A stretch of DNA of 57,062 nt from an uncultured Lachnospiraceae bacterium (GCA_951800145.1 CATOJE010000016.1:1-57062), one strand, 5' to 3'. Shown: positions 41,649-50,966, numbered from the stretch's first letter. The notes: generated from the letters alone by a model not told the origin. Program-made: numbers and translations.

Positions 41649-43067
41649 TTATCGGGAACCCTTCCTGGTTAACACAACAAACACGGTGAGCATCAGTATC
41701 TCAATATCCTTTAAAATCGTCCAGTTATCGATATACTGCATGTCCAGCTTTACGACCTCATCAAAATCCTTTATATCACTCCGGCCACTAATCTGCCAAA
41801 GGCCGGTCAGCCCCGGCGTCATACTCAGCCGGCACTTGTGCTTTGCCTCGTACTGTTCAAACTCGTCCGTTGTCGGAGGGCGTGTTCCCACAAGGCTCAT
41901 ATCTCCTCTCAACACATTCCAAAACTGAGGAAGCTCATCAATGCTGGTTTTCCGTATAAACCTCCCCACCCTTGTAATCCGCGGATCATCCTCCATCTTA
42001 AACATCAGGCCCTGCACTTCATTTTGTGCCATCAATTCCTTTTTCCGCGCTTCTGCGTCCTGATACATGGAGCGGAATTTATAAAAGGTAAACTTTCTTC
42101 CATTCTTCCCCACTCTTGTCTGACCAAAAAACACAGGTCCCGGAGATTCCAGCTTAATGGCCGGTGCCACAAAGATCGTTGCAATCCCAAGGAGAACCAT
42201 CCCCACCAGGCTTCCAACTACATCCAGCATCCGCTTTGCTATCATCTGCCTGGTCGAAAAAAGATTCCTGGCAAAGGTGACCACCGCATATTTTCCTACC
42301 CGGTTTAATGTCTTTCTTCCATGAACCTCTAAGTCGAAGATGTCGATATTCACATCCACGATAATTCCCATTTGCTCCAGCTCCTGCACCCAGGGCTTTA
42401 ACAGATCATAATGCATCCGCTCTGCGTCCATGATAAAAATCTCATCAATCTCGTGGTGAATAACATAATCCATAAAGGTATCCCTGTTTGCTATCACCGG
42501 GACCCCATGGATCATCTGCCCCTCTGCATCCAGGTCTAAAAGCATAATCCCGGTCAGATTCCGATTCCACTCATTAAAGCTGAGAATATTGTCTATAGCA
42601 CTGTGAACCTGATCCTGGGTGGCAACCAGCAGCATACGGTTACTGTATTTACTCTTTCGATATACTTTAATCATGTACTGTTTTAAGAGCAGATGGGCGG
42701 CATATGTAACAATGGTGTTCACCAGAATAAAATAGCTGAAGACCAGTCGGGATAAGGTGGTAGAGCGATGCATCAGATAAAGCACAACCACCAGGCTGAC
42801 CGACACTATGATCTGTTCCTTTATCACATTCGCCAGGTTTTGAAGATAGCCCTGACGAAAAAAGTGATGGCTAAACTCAAACATCATATTCGCCATCACC
42901 AAAATTACCAGGGTCAGGGGTATCAGCCAGATCTGCTCCCCCGCCCGGGCTATCCCCATAAAAGTACGAAATCTTAATTGGAAGGCTGTAATCAGGCTGA
43001 TCACCAGACAGGCCGCGTCGATCAACATGATCATGCCCTTCTCAATGGTCTTTCTCTTTTGATACAT
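41649..43067 (-). CDS. Initiating sugar-phosphate transferase B
   Basis: 472 residues. About five N-terminal helices, a middle NAD-fold-like region (starting MLLVATQDQVHSA), and a C-terminal bacterial sugar-transferase domain (about 275-472) with FTFYKFRSMYQDAEARKKEL, KTSIDELPQFWNV and MSLVGTRPPTTDEFEQYE. The TRPPT-type motif resembles enzymes that load galactose- or N-acetylhexosamine-1-phosphate on undecaprenyl phosphate. It begins a two-gene unit with the chain-length regulator. Minus-strand TATAAT at 43098-43103 is the likely -10. Confidence 0.9.
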   Translation of the reverse strand: MYQKRKTIEKGMIMLIDAACLVISLITAFQLRFRTFMGIARAGEQIWLIPLTLVILVMANMMFEFSHHFFRQGYLQNLANVIKEQIIVSVSLVVVLYLMHRSTTLSRLVFSYFILVNTIVTYAAHLLLKQYMIKVYRKSKYSNRMLLVATQDQVHSAIDNILSFNEWNRNLTGIMLLDLDAEGQMIHGVPVIANRDTFMDYVIHHEIDEIFIMDAERMHYDLLKPWVQELEQMGIIVDVNIDIFDLEVHGRKTLNRVGKYAVVTFARNLFSTRQMIAKRMLDVVGSLVGMVLLGIATIFVAPAIKLESPGPVFFGQTRVGKNGRKFTFYKFRSMYQDAEARKKELMAQNEVQGLMFKMEDDPRITRVGRFIRKTSIDELPQFWNVLRGDMSLVGTRPPTTDEFEQYEAKHKCRLSMTPGLTGLWQISGRSDIKDFDEVVKLDMQYIDNWTILKDIEILMLTVFVVLTRKGSR

Positions 43068-43097
43068 GTCTTTCTCTCCATGATACAGTCTTTGTCT

Positions 43098-43103
43098 ATT
43101 ATA
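43098..43103 (-). promoter_or_regulatory. Probable -10 box before sugar transferase B
   Basis: TATAAT on the minus strand, about 31 bp upstream of the start codon. No consensus -35. The upstream flank is an A/T tract that could act as an UP element. Confidence 0.4.
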
Positions 43104-43166
43104 ACATATCGAACATTTTTTGCATTAAGATTTTTTTAATTTTTTCGAAAGTACGTGCCACAATTT

Positions 43167-43197
43167 CGTTCACTGTGACTTTCACTCACAGTGAACG
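43167..43197. promoter_or_regulatory. 12-bp perfect inverted repeat
   Basis: CGTTCACTGTGA (43167-43178), 7-nt loop, TCACAGTGAACG (43186-43197). It lies 13 bp after the stop of the polymerase gene and about 65 bp upstream of the next gene's -10. No T-run follows on either strand, so an operator or an mRNA-end hairpin is as likely as a terminator. Confidence 0.55.
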
Positions 43198-43209
43198 CCT
43201 CGCGGGATG

Positions 43210-44436
43210 CTACCTTTGAACAGTAACACAATTTCTTCCACTCCGTCTCCACCTAAGCTGCCCCAGGCTCCACGCGCCCTCGGGTCTTCGCACACACTGG
43301 GCCAGCAGAGCCAGGGCAAAGGGGTTATACTCCACCTGTATGATGTGGTGTGCAATCACACAATTCACTGAAACCAGGGCTACCGCATATAAAAAATACA
43401 GGTCATGCCGGTTCTTATAGCAGCAGATGGTAAAGATCACCACCATCAGCACAAGAAATCCAACTCCGTGGCGCAGAAGCATATACATATAAGAGCAATC
43501 TATAAAAGAGTAATCCGAGGGGAGTGTGGTAGAGCCGCCATTTCCCACCATCTTAATGGCCTGTCCAAAAAGGGTCCATCCATATTCCTCGATGCCATCA
43601 TGCCCCAGGCGAAGACGAGAGGAAATAATTTTGTCCAGCTCCTGCCAGACAGCATTGTCCGCCTGATACATTACAGTCATCAAAACGGAAAAGGCGGCAA
43701 GCAATGCCATCACCCACATTCCCGCCTTTCGCCACAGCCATTCCCACCCCATCTTAAGCCGCATGCTCACTGACCTTGCATGGGTGATTCCATTTCCCAC
43801 AGCAAATAGAATTGCTAAAATTAAGGTACAGCCAGAGTCCAGCCTGGCATTGCAGAAATAATATACCAGCCCCGCTGCAGCCATGGTAATCACATAATGA
43901 TACCATCGAAGCGCCTCTCCCTTTAAGTAGAAAAAGACCAAAAACAGGAAAAAAATATGCGCTCCAAAGTCTGTGGGATAAATAATCCCGAAAGAATTCC
44001 TGGTTCCTCTCTTTTCTGTTTCGTACTGGAGATTCTCAATTACATCCAGCCCGGCAGCGCAGAACGCCAAAAAAATCACCGCGATATTTACTGCCAGATA
44101 TACCTTTAAGATCTTTTCGAATTTCACATCCCGGCTGGCTGCTACCAAAAGCATCCAAAAAAAGGGATTGATCGACCCGCTGGATAGAAAAACAAGACAA
44201 ACACACAAAAGCGCTGACGCCAGCAGCAAAAACTGTTTTACCGGATAATGGTCATAAAGGAGGATTTTCAGGCCAAGAAACAGGGCTGCCAAAGGCACAC
44301 AAACCATCGTCATAAGCCCTGACAGGGGAAACATGGTGGTCACCCACACGCTTCTCCACAAAAACAGAATATATCCTGCGAAAAAAAGCTGTTCCCCCAT
44401 CTGCGGATTACGAAAATAATCGTTTATTTTTCCCAT
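43210..44436 (-). CDS. Polytopic membrane protein, probable polysaccharide polymerase (Wzy-like)
   Basis: About 408 residues with ten or more hydrophobic segments and a large extracytoplasmic loop (about 255-320) containing RLGHDGIEEYGWTLFGQAIK. That stretch resembles the polymerase family seen in Gram-positive capsule clusters. Wzy proteins are poorly conserved, so the call depends on topology and on neighbours (Wzz-like, Wzx, GT2, initiating transferase). The ATG at 44436 is preferred to a TTG at 44457, which would overlap the upstream stop codon. It lies 13 bp after the second chain-length regulator. Confidence 0.7.
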   Translation of the reverse strand: MGKINDYFRNPQMGEQLFFAGYILFLWRSVWVTTMFPLSGLMTMVCVPLAALFLGLKILLYDHYPVKQFLLLASALLCVCLVFLSSGSINPFFWMLLVAASRDVKFEKILKVYLAVNIAVIFLAFCAAGLDVIENLQYETEKRGTRNSFGIIYPTDFGAHIFFLFLVFFYLKGEALRWYHYVITMAAAGLVYYFCNARLDSGCTLILAILFAVGNGITHARSVSMRLKMGWEWLWRKAGMWVMALLAAFSVLMTVMYQADNAVWQELDKIISSRLRLGHDGIEEYGWTLFGQAIKMVGNGGSTTLPSDYSFIDCSYMYMLLRHGVGFLVLMVVIFTICCYKNRHDLYFLYAVALVSVNCVIAHHIIQVEYNPFALALLAQCVRRPEGAWSLGQLRWRRSGRNCVTVQR

Positions 44437-44449
44437 TCTGTTCCCCCAG

Positions 44450-45754
44450 TCACCCAATGATTACACAGCCTAATACCCTTACCTGAAAGCGTTCGCACAG
44501 ACGCAGCTGCTGCTCCAGCTGGGCATAGGTATTTTTCCCCACCTGGGCAAACAGCACACAGGCCTTGCTGTCCGCCATCTTTTTCAGCTCCTCTGCCTCT
44601 TCATATACGTGAAATCCTGTTTCCGCCTGAAAGCCAGCCCTTCCTATGGCTTCGGCATAATCGGCGGCTACCTTTTTATTGATCTCATCCTCCCCCATTA
44701 CATTTAAGAAGATCGAAGAAAGCTGCCGATTCCTGGCAAGGATTTCCAGATCCATCATGCTTCGCTCCAGAGCAGGCGCATAGCCCTTTTTCTCATGATA
44801 GCTTCCAATCACATTCAGATTTGCATTCCGCAGATCCTCCTTTGACCGGATACGGTCGCTTAAAATATAATTCAAGATAAAGATCAATGCCGGGAGAATG
44901 ATACCAAAAAGCATTCCCACGATGATATAGGCAATGGTCTGCATCACCGGATGGATCTGCCTGGCTTCCATCACCTCTGGTTCACTTTTTTCAATATAGT
45001 TTTTCTTATTATTCTGCTGGGAAATCAGCTTATTTTCCAGATCAACCCGATTGCTTATATAGCCTTTCAAATTATTCAAATGATTATTCTGATTATTTGT
45101 AACCCCTACATCTGCCTTAGTGTAAATGCTGGAGTCGATTTCATCCAGTGAAAAGCCTCCCTCCACCTTGGCAATCTCCGGAACCTGCTCCTTTACTCTG
45201 GTTTTCACCAGCTCAAAAATTTGCTTTAGCTGCTCCTCATCATAATGGATAATTGTAATATTTAAAAGATTCGCTGTAATGGAGGGAGCGATCACCTCTC
45301 TCCAGCTCTCCACCGCCAGATCCGGGTATTCCTCCGAAAGCGCTTCCTTCAGCCCGCCTTCGTTAATATAAAGAACCAGCGCATTTAAGATATTTCCCAC
45401 ATTCGCCTCTGTGGTAACCCCATACTGGACCGCAGCTGTCTGGATATTCTGGCCGTCCAGCTTCATGTAAATGGACTGATCCACATACTTCTGAAGCTCA
45501 TCTATCTGCTGATTCACCAGCTCCAGGCTTTTTTCTGCATCAGCAATCGTCTTATCATATTCCTCGATTTTCTCGTGATATTCTTCAATCTCTTCGATTT
45601 GCTCCTGTGTCAGTTCCCGCACGGTCTGCGCCCGCTTTACACTAAGAAATGCAAATAGTGCTGCGCAAACCACCATAAAGCACAGGATGATCTTCCTTTT
45701 TTTCCAAAAATCCTGGATCAGATTATTAAAATAAATTGATTTTAAATTCTTCAC
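44450..45754 (-). CDS. Wzz-type chain-length regulator with degenerate kinase-like end (2)
   Basis: About 434 residues. The first helix is about 21-40, a glutamate-rich coiled coil about 45-100, the second helix about 276-298, and a cytoplasmic Rossmann-like end finishes VLGCVIIG. No Walker A or tyrosine cluster. Architecture equals the 40236-41627 protein, and the two are diverged paralogues. Start: GTG at 45754, 7 nt after AAAGGAGG. The upstream ATG (45778) precedes that SD and is rejected. It is the first gene of a unit with the polymerase, divergent from the flippase. Confidence 0.82.
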   Translation of the reverse strand: MKNLKSIYFNNLIQDFWKKRKIILCFMVVCAALFAFLSVKRAQTVRELTQEQIEEIEEYHEKIEEYDKTIADAEKSLELVNQQIDELQKYVDQSIYMKLDGQNIQTAAVQYGVTTEANVGNILNALVLYINEGGLKEALSEEYPDLAVESWREVIAPSITANLLNITIIHYDEEQLKQIFELVKTRVKEQVPEIAKVEGGFSLDEIDSSIYTKADVGVTNNQNNHLNNLKGYISNRVDLENKLISQQNNKKNYIEKSEPEVMEARQIHPVMQTIAYIIVGMLFGIILPALIFILNYILSDRIRSKEDLRNANLNVIGSYHEKKGYAPALERSMMDLEILARNRQLSSIFLNVMGEDEINKKVAADYAEAIGRAGFQAETGFHVYEEAEELKKMADSKACVLFAQVGKNTYAQLEQQLRLCERFQVRVLGCVIIG

Positions 45755-45827
45755 GGCAGCGCCTCCTTTATTTTTCATCCGTCTTATGCTATACTAATAC
45801 TTATCCTTTCACGAAAGGCGAATCAAC

Positions 45828-47237
45828 ATGCAAAAAAATGCTTCTATCAAGTTAAACTTTGTTATGAATATCATACTCACCGCATCTGCATTTCTCTTTT
45901 CAGTGGTCACCTCTCCCTATGTTTCCCGGATCCTTCTGCCGGAAGGGACTGGCCGCATTGCATTTGCTGTGTCAATCACCTCTTATTTTGCCCTTATAGC
46001 ACGGCTGGGGATTCCCACCTACGGAATCCGCGCTTGTGCCCAGGTGCAGGATCATCCTGAGGAGCTGACCAGAACTGCCCAGGAAATTTTTCTCATCAAT
46101 GTAGTAATGACCGCAGTCGTATATCTGGTATTTTTTTCCTCCCTTATCCTTATCCCATCCTTCCGCCAGGAAAGCCTGCTGCTCCTGATTTGCAGCACCA
46201 CCATGATCCTCAATCTCCTTGGAGTGGAATGGCTTTATAAAGCGCTGGAGCAGTACCGGGCTATGGCCGTCCGCTCTCTGGTCTTTAACCTGGCAGCGAT
46301 TCTCCTGACCTTTCTCCTGGTACACACCAAAGAGGATCTGGCCGTCTACGGGGCAATCACCGTCTTTGCCAATGTTGGCGCAAATGGATTAAACTTTTTC
46401 TATGCCAGAAAATATATCTCCTTTACACCCTGCAAGGGCTACCAGTTTACCCGGCATCTAAAGCCGGTTTTTGTGCTGTTTGCCCTCTCAGTGGCCACTA
46501 CCATTTATACGAATCTGGATGTGGTGATGCTCCGTATGATGACGGATAGCCAGGAGGTTGGATACTACGACGCCGCAGTAAAAATCAAAAATCTAATGGT
46601 TATTTTTGCCACATCCCTGGGCACGGTCCTGCTGCCCCGCATTTCCTACTATGTGAAAACAGATCAGCAGTCCCAGTTCCATCACCTGATTAAAAAGTCT
46701 TTCAGCTTTGTGGCCCTGACCGCCCTCCCCTTGTGTCTCTACTTTATCCTCATGGCAGAGGAGTGTATCTCCTTTATCTTTGGACACGCCTATCTCTCTG
46801 CTGCCGGTGCAGTAAAAATCATCCTTCCCACCGTCTTTCTCATCGGCCTGACCAATGTGATCGGGATCCAGATGCTGGTGCCTTTAGGGAAGGAGCATCT
46901 GGTGGTCTATTCCACCTGCGCCGGCGCTGCTGTGGATGTTATTTTAAATGCCCTCCTGATTCCCCAGTACCGTTCGGCAGGTGCCGCTATGGGAACACTG
47001 GTAGCAGAGATCACCGTGCTCCTGGTGCAGCTCTGGTTCATCCGTGCACAGCTCCCTGCCTTTTGCGGTGCTCTGCAGCTGAAGAAAATCCTGGCGGCCC
47101 TTATCCCGGCCTCCATACTTTTAGTGCTGCTGCATCAGATGCTCCAGACCGGAAGCCTTCTCACCTTGTGTATTACCTCTGGCGGCTTCTTCATCCTGTA
47201 TGGGTTCATCCTGATTCTCAGCCGCTATCGGCTGTAA
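45828..47237 (+). CDS. Wzx-type oligosaccharide flippase
   Basis: 469 residues with about 12-14 membrane helices, in the MOP/PST superfamily: N-terminal VSRILLPEGTGRIAFAVSI and the conserved NLDVVMLRMMTDSQEVGYYDAAVKI region. It flips undecaprenyl-linked repeat units across the membrane. It is the only polysaccharide gene in the cluster on the plus strand. It has its own short upstream region (TATACT near 45790) and converges on a GT2 gene with a 5-bp gap between stop codons. Confidence 0.92.
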   Translation: MQKNASIKLNFVMNIILTASAFLFSVVTSPYVSRILLPEGTGRIAFAVSITSYFALIARLGIPTYGIRACAQVQDHPEELTRTAQEIFLINVVMTAVVYLVFFSSLILIPSFRQESLLLLICSTTMILNLLGVEWLYKALEQYRAMAVRSLVFNLAAILLTFLLVHTKEDLAVYGAITVFANVGANGLNFFYARKYISFTPCKGYQFTRHLKPVFVLFALSVATTIYTNLDVVMLRMMTDSQEVGYYDAAVKIKNLMVIFATSLGTVLLPRISYYVKTDQQSQFHHLIKKSFSFVALTALPLCLYFILMAEECISFIFGHAYLSAAGAVKIILPTVFLIGLTNVIGIQMLVPLGKEHLVVYSTCAGAAVDVILNALLIPQYRSAGAAMGTLVAEITVLLVQLWFIRAQLPAFCGALQLKKILAALIPASILLVLLHQMLQTGSLLTLCITSGGFFILYGFILILSRYRL

Positions 47238-47242
47238 ATTCT

Positions 47243-48226
47243 TTACCGGAACCGCCTTCTGGTCATCCGGCTTACCAGGCCAAAGGGAGCATAGCCTGTC
47301 CTTCGCAGAAAGAGCACCGCCGGATTCGTCACCTGCCCATACACCGCCGGAAAGTCCACCCTCAGACGATTCTCCAGCTCAAGCATCCTCTCCTTATGGT
47401 TTCCCGGGAGCATCAAATAAATCTTATATTGGCTGGTGGCAATCCTCGCCAATGTCTTCTCCAGCACGCCAGTGCATGGCTCCTCTCTGTGATGCTGATA
47501 AAACTCCAAAAGCCGGTTTAATACCCGCTCATGCTGGCTGCATTGCTTCTGAAGCTTTTCCGCGCTCATGCTCTGCCCCGGCAGGCCGATTCGGTACTGA
47601 TATACAAAGTCAGGAATCGCGGAAACATATTTCACATAAGGCAGGGGAAACAGCATGTATTCTGTGTCCACATAAAAGCAATGCTCGTCCAGCCGCTCCG
47701 GCTGATCCCGAATCACCGATGTCTTATAGGTGATGGCATGCATTTTCATAAAAATCCTCTCTGCCACCTCTTCAAATGCACAGGTCACCCCATAAGGAAT
47801 CCCGGGGCAGATCTCCTCCACCTCTGCCTTCTGTCTCCCAGATGCATGATCCACCCAGTAATAATTGGACAGCACCATATCCGCCTCGGTCTCTTCCAAG
47901 TGGCGGACAAAGTGAAGAAGCCCCTCCGGATCCACCCAGTCATCTCCGTCCACTACCCGGAAATATCTTCCTGAGGCCTCCTGGAGTCCGCGGTTAATGG
48001 TGGAACCATGTCCGCCATTTTCCTTATGAATCACCCGGTAGGTTCCCGGGTAATGCTCCTCATAAAACTGCGCTATCTCGGCGGAGCGGTCCTTCCCCCC
48101 GTCGTCGATCGCCAGGATCTCCAGCTTTTCCATTACCTCCGGAACTAAAAAAGACTCCAGGCACTGTTTAATATAGCGCTCTACATGATACATCGGCACA
48201 ACCACCGACAAAATCTTCTCTTCCAT
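47243..48226 (-). CDS. GT2 glycosyltransferase
   Basis: 327 residues. The GT-A domain opens ILSVVVPMYHVERYIKQCLE, with the metal site VVDGDDWVDPEGLLHFV and a C-terminal helical region (FVYQYRIGLPGQSMS). Typical of capsular/exopolysaccharide enzymes. The donor is unknown. GGAGTAGGAGA precedes the ATG. It follows sugar transferase C by 4 bp. Confidence 0.88.
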   Translation of the reverse strand: MEEKILSVVVPMYHVERYIKQCLESFLVPEVMEKLEILAIDDGGKDRSAEIAQFYEEHYPGTYRVIHKENGGHGSTINRGLQEASGRYFRVVDGDDWVDPEGLLHFVRHLEETEADMVLSNYYWVDHASGRQKAEVEEICPGIPYGVTCAFEEVAERIFMKMHAITYKTSVIRDQPERLDEHCFYVDTEYMLFPLPYVKYVSAIPDFVYQYRIGLPGQSMSAEKLQKQCSQHERVLNRLLEFYQHHREEPCTGVLEKTLARIATSQYKIYLMLPGNHKERMLELENRLRVDFPAVYGQVTNPAVLFLRRTGYAPFGLVSRMTRRRFR

Positions 48227-48230
48227 TCTC

Positions 48231-49622
48231 CTACTCCCGTTCCTTCAAAGCCGGATCCTCCCACTTCCCTTCCTCAAATCCTTCTGTAGACTCCTTCATA
48301 AACAGGATTTTGGGCGTCATGAGAATCAGCTTAAGATCCATCCAGATGGAATAATTCCGGATGTAGGTCAAGTCCAGCTTTAGCTTATCATAGCTGGTAG
48401 TACAGTATTTCCCATAAATCTGCGCATAGCCAGTCAGTCCTGCCTTTACCTTTAACCGGTATTCAAATTCTGGAATATTCCTTGTGATGATCTCCGCCAG
48501 CTCCGGCCGCTCCGGCCTGGGCCCCACCAGGCTCATATCACCCTTTAGGATATTAATCAGCTGAGGCAGCTCATCAAGGCGGGTGGCGCGCAGGAAGCGC
48601 CCTACTGGAAGAATCCTTGGGTCACGGTCCCCGGCCTTCACCGGCCCGCATTTTTTCTCCGCATCCACCACCATTGTGCGGAACTTATAAATGGAAAATA
48701 CTTGACCGTGAATCGTCAGCCGCTGCTGCATGAAAAACACCGGCCCGTGGTCCGTACATTTAATGGCTGCTGCAATCAGCAGGAAAAAAGGACTGGTTGC
48801 AATCAGCATAAGCCCGGAAATTACCACATCCACCAGCCGCTTTACACACCGCTGATCCCACGCCAGCCCGTCATAATTTCGGGACAGATACAAAGGCGCG
48901 TCAAAAATATTCAGCTCGATGGAGGTGCGAAGCAAAATATCGCTGATCTTCGGCACGGTGTAGCTCCGAATATTCAGCGCATAGCACCGCTTCATCAGCT
49001 TATTTCGGGAGCCTGCGGGAATGTCTCCGATGATCACTCCGTCATAGTCCCTGGACTCCTCCACGATTTTCTCGATCCCTTTATTAATCGATACAGTTTT
49101 TGCGATCTCATATTTATCCTCCCTGGTATCGATCCGGTTCATCAGCTGGAACATAGGCATCTCGCTGTGCACCAGAAGAAGCCGTTTTCTGGGAAATAAA
49201 AACCGGTAAAATCTCCGGAAGACGGCTGCCCAGATCATCACCAGAACCAGATCCACCAAGGTCACCACCAGCATTCCTGCTGGGTTATGCATTTTTTTAT
49301 CAAACAAGACCACCTGGACATAAAAGAATATATTAATCCCTACTATGGAAACCATATGGGAATACACCAGGTTCCAATACCGGTAGATCCCCACCTTCAG
49401 CCCGCCGTACATCCGGTGAAAAAAAAGCAGCAGCACAAAATATTCTCCTGCAATCAGCCAATTCCCCCGGCGGAAAAAGGCAATGGTCATATGGGTATTA
49501 TACCAGTTCATCCAGGCATAAAAATAAACAGCCAGTTCCACCAAAACAATCACCGCAGAACCAGCAAATTTTACCATCCGTTTATACTGTTCAAAGCTGC
49601 TGTTATTTGTAATCTCTTTCAT
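48231..49622 (-). CDS. Initiating sugar-phosphate transferase C
   Basis: 463 residues. Four or five N-terminal helices, a middle region (to about 255), and a C-terminal sugar-transferase domain (from about 265, KRLVDVVISGLMLIATSPFF) with FSIYKFRTMVVDAEKKCG, TRLDELPQLINI and MSLVGPRPERPELAE. It is distinct from the other two enzymes, especially in the N-terminal half (KTVSINKGIEKIVEES). The ATG at 49622 is two bases after the stop of the preceding GT2 gene. A TTG at 49628 is rejected. Confidence 0.9.
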   Translation of the reverse strand: MKEITNNSSFEQYKRMVKFAGSAVIVLVELAVYFYAWMNWYNTHMTIAFFRRGNWLIAGEYFVLLLFFHRMYGGLKVGIYRYWNLVYSHMVSIVGINIFFYVQVVLFDKKMHNPAGMLVVTLVDLVLVMIWAAVFRRFYRFLFPRKRLLLVHSEMPMFQLMNRIDTREDKYEIAKTVSINKGIEKIVEESRDYDGVIIGDIPAGSRNKLMKRCYALNIRSYTVPKISDILLRTSIELNIFDAPLYLSRNYDGLAWDQRCVKRLVDVVISGLMLIATSPFFLLIAAAIKCTDHGPVFFMQQRLTIHGQVFSIYKFRTMVVDAEKKCGPVKAGDRDPRILPVGRFLRATRLDELPQLINILKGDMSLVGPRPERPELAEIITRNIPEFEYRLKVKAGLTGYAQIYGKYCTTSYDKLKLDLTYIRNYSIWMDLKLILMTPKILFMKESTEGFEEGKWEDPALKERE

Positions 49623-49624
49623 CC

Positions 49625-50467
49625 TCAATGCTTCCTTAATTTCGCGTCATAAATTCGTTTTCTGGCCCAATTGGGCAGAATGCTCACGGTCACCCGGAGG
49701 GCAACCCCATAAAAGAGCTGGGGAAGGCGTATCACCCCATACCGGTACAGTCTGAATTGAAATGCGGTAATCGCTTTTGCATAGCCCAGTCCCCCGCGCC
49801 TGGAATGCATGTGATTCACACGCATGTACAGAAGGTTATGGGAAAGATTCGCAAACCGGCTGTGGTTTCGGAGCATTCTGGCCCACAAATCATAATCCTC
49901 AAAAAAGGCGCATGGCTGATAGTCTCCCGCTGCCTCCACCTGGCTTTTTCGAAACATGACACAGGGGTGATTCACAGGATTCCGGTACTTCATGTAATCC
50001 GAAATTGCCTCGTGAGAAATCGGCAGCTCCTTGCGGGACAGCACCTGCCCGGCAGCCTCCTCTGGTGTCACTGCTTCCCCCTCGAATTCTTCCAATGTGC
50101 CGCTGAGTACATCGATATCCGGATGCTCCTGCAGGAAGGCCGCCTGTGCCTCGCATCGGTCCCGGACAGCGATATCATCGGTGTCCATCCGCGCCACCAG
50201 ATCAAAGCTGCAATGAGACAGCCCCTTTGCCAGAGCATAGCCCAGGCCATGATTCTCCGGAAGGCGGATCACCTGCATATTGGAGAAGGCAGAATAAAAT
50301 TCCTCTATTATTTGATCCAGCTCTTTTGTGAGAGGGCCGTCACAGACCAGGATGATCTCTCCTGCCGGCAGAGTCTGCCTCCGGATGCTGTCTAGCGCTG
50401 CCCGGAAGTACTCCGGGTGCTCCTTCTGGTATACTGACATTAAGACGGAATAGCCATTATCTATCAT
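49625..50467 (-). CDS. GT2 glycosyltransferase, amylovoran/AmsE-like
   Basis: 280 residues. The N-terminal YSVLMSVYQKEHPEYFRAAL and the MDTDDIAVRDRCEAQ metal site match the AmsE-type exopolysaccharide glycosyltransferase group. The C-terminus is a positively charged, weakly hydrophobic end. First gene of the three-gene run ending at 47243. Its ribosome-binding site is weak (AGAAAG). The repeat array lies immediately upstream, so its promoter or leader must be within or beside those repeats. Confidence 0.85.
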   Translation of the reverse strand: MIDNGYSVLMSVYQKEHPEYFRAALDSIRRQTLPAGEIILVCDGPLTKELDQIIEEFYSAFSNMQVIRLPENHGLGYALAKGLSHCSFDLVARMDTDDIAVRDRCEAQAAFLQEHPDIDVLSGTLEEFEGEAVTPEEAAGQVLSRKELPISHEAISDYMKYRNPVNHPCVMFRKSQVEAAGDYQPCAFFEDYDLWARMLRNHSRFANLSHNLLYMRVNHMHSRRGGLGYAKAITAFQFRLYRYGVIRLPQLFYGVALRVTVSILPNWARKRIYDAKLRKH

Positions 50468-50503
50468 AGTCGGTTATTTCTTTCTGTGGGGGTGTTGGGG
50501 TGA

Positions 50504-50948
50504 CTTTTCGCGTGAGGCTTCCTGCGCGAAGGCTGCTTGCGCAGTGCGCGCAGGGAACCGCTTTGCGGGCCCCTGCTCACGGGCCTTGCGGCCCTATGGA
50601 AAAAGTCGAACAACTATTTTCTTACATGCTAGCATGACGAAAATTTTCGTGCTTTCTTTTCACGTGGGGATTCCTGCGCAAAGGCTGCTTGCGCAGTGCG
50701 CGCAGGGAACCGCTTCGCGGCCCCCTGCTCACGGGCCTTGCGGCCCTATGGAAAAAGTCGAACAACTATTTTCTTACATGCTAGCATGACGAAAATTTTC
50801 GTGCTTTCTTTTCACGTGGGGATTCCTGCGCAAAGGCTGCTTGCGCAGTGCGCGCAGGGAACCGCTTCGCGGCCCCCTGCTCACGGGCCTTGCGGCCCTA
50901 TGGAAAAAGTCGAACAACTATTTTCTTACATGCTAGCATGACGAAAAT
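50504..50948. repeat. Three tandem 152-bp hairpin-rich repeats
   Basis: Units start at 50504, 50656 and 50808. Units 2 and 3 are almost identical, unit 1 differs at several positions, and unit 3 breaks off at about 50948. Each carries CCTGCGC/GCGCAGG, CCGC-TTC-GCGG, GGGCC-TTGC-GGCCC, CATGCTAGCATG and (units 1 and 2) ACGAAAATTTTCGT palindromes. The 81-codon frames across the units lack ribosome-binding sites and are repeats of each other, so I do not call them genes. The array fills the gap between the ligase stop and the GT2 start and looks like a REP/BIME-type element. Confidence 0.85.
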
Positions 50949-50966
50949 AGTTGTTCGACTTTTTCC
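50902..50966. terminator. 24-bp perfect hairpin at the end of the repeat array
   Basis: Left arm 50902-50925, loop of 17 nt containing the palindrome CATGCTAGCATG, right arm 50943-50966. Both arms end in GACTTTTTCC when read outward, so it may terminate transcription from either side, in particular that of the ligase gene (minus strand). Confidence 0.7.

Noticed and set aside
43167..43197. Simple rho-independent terminator
   Set aside because: Strong stem but no T-run on either strand, so it is reported as an inverted repeat of unknown role.
46733..47521. 262-codon plus-strand frame overlapping the flippase gene
   Set aside because: Out of frame with the well-conserved flippase and running across the convergent gene. 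His/Pro/Cys-rich composition typical of shadows.
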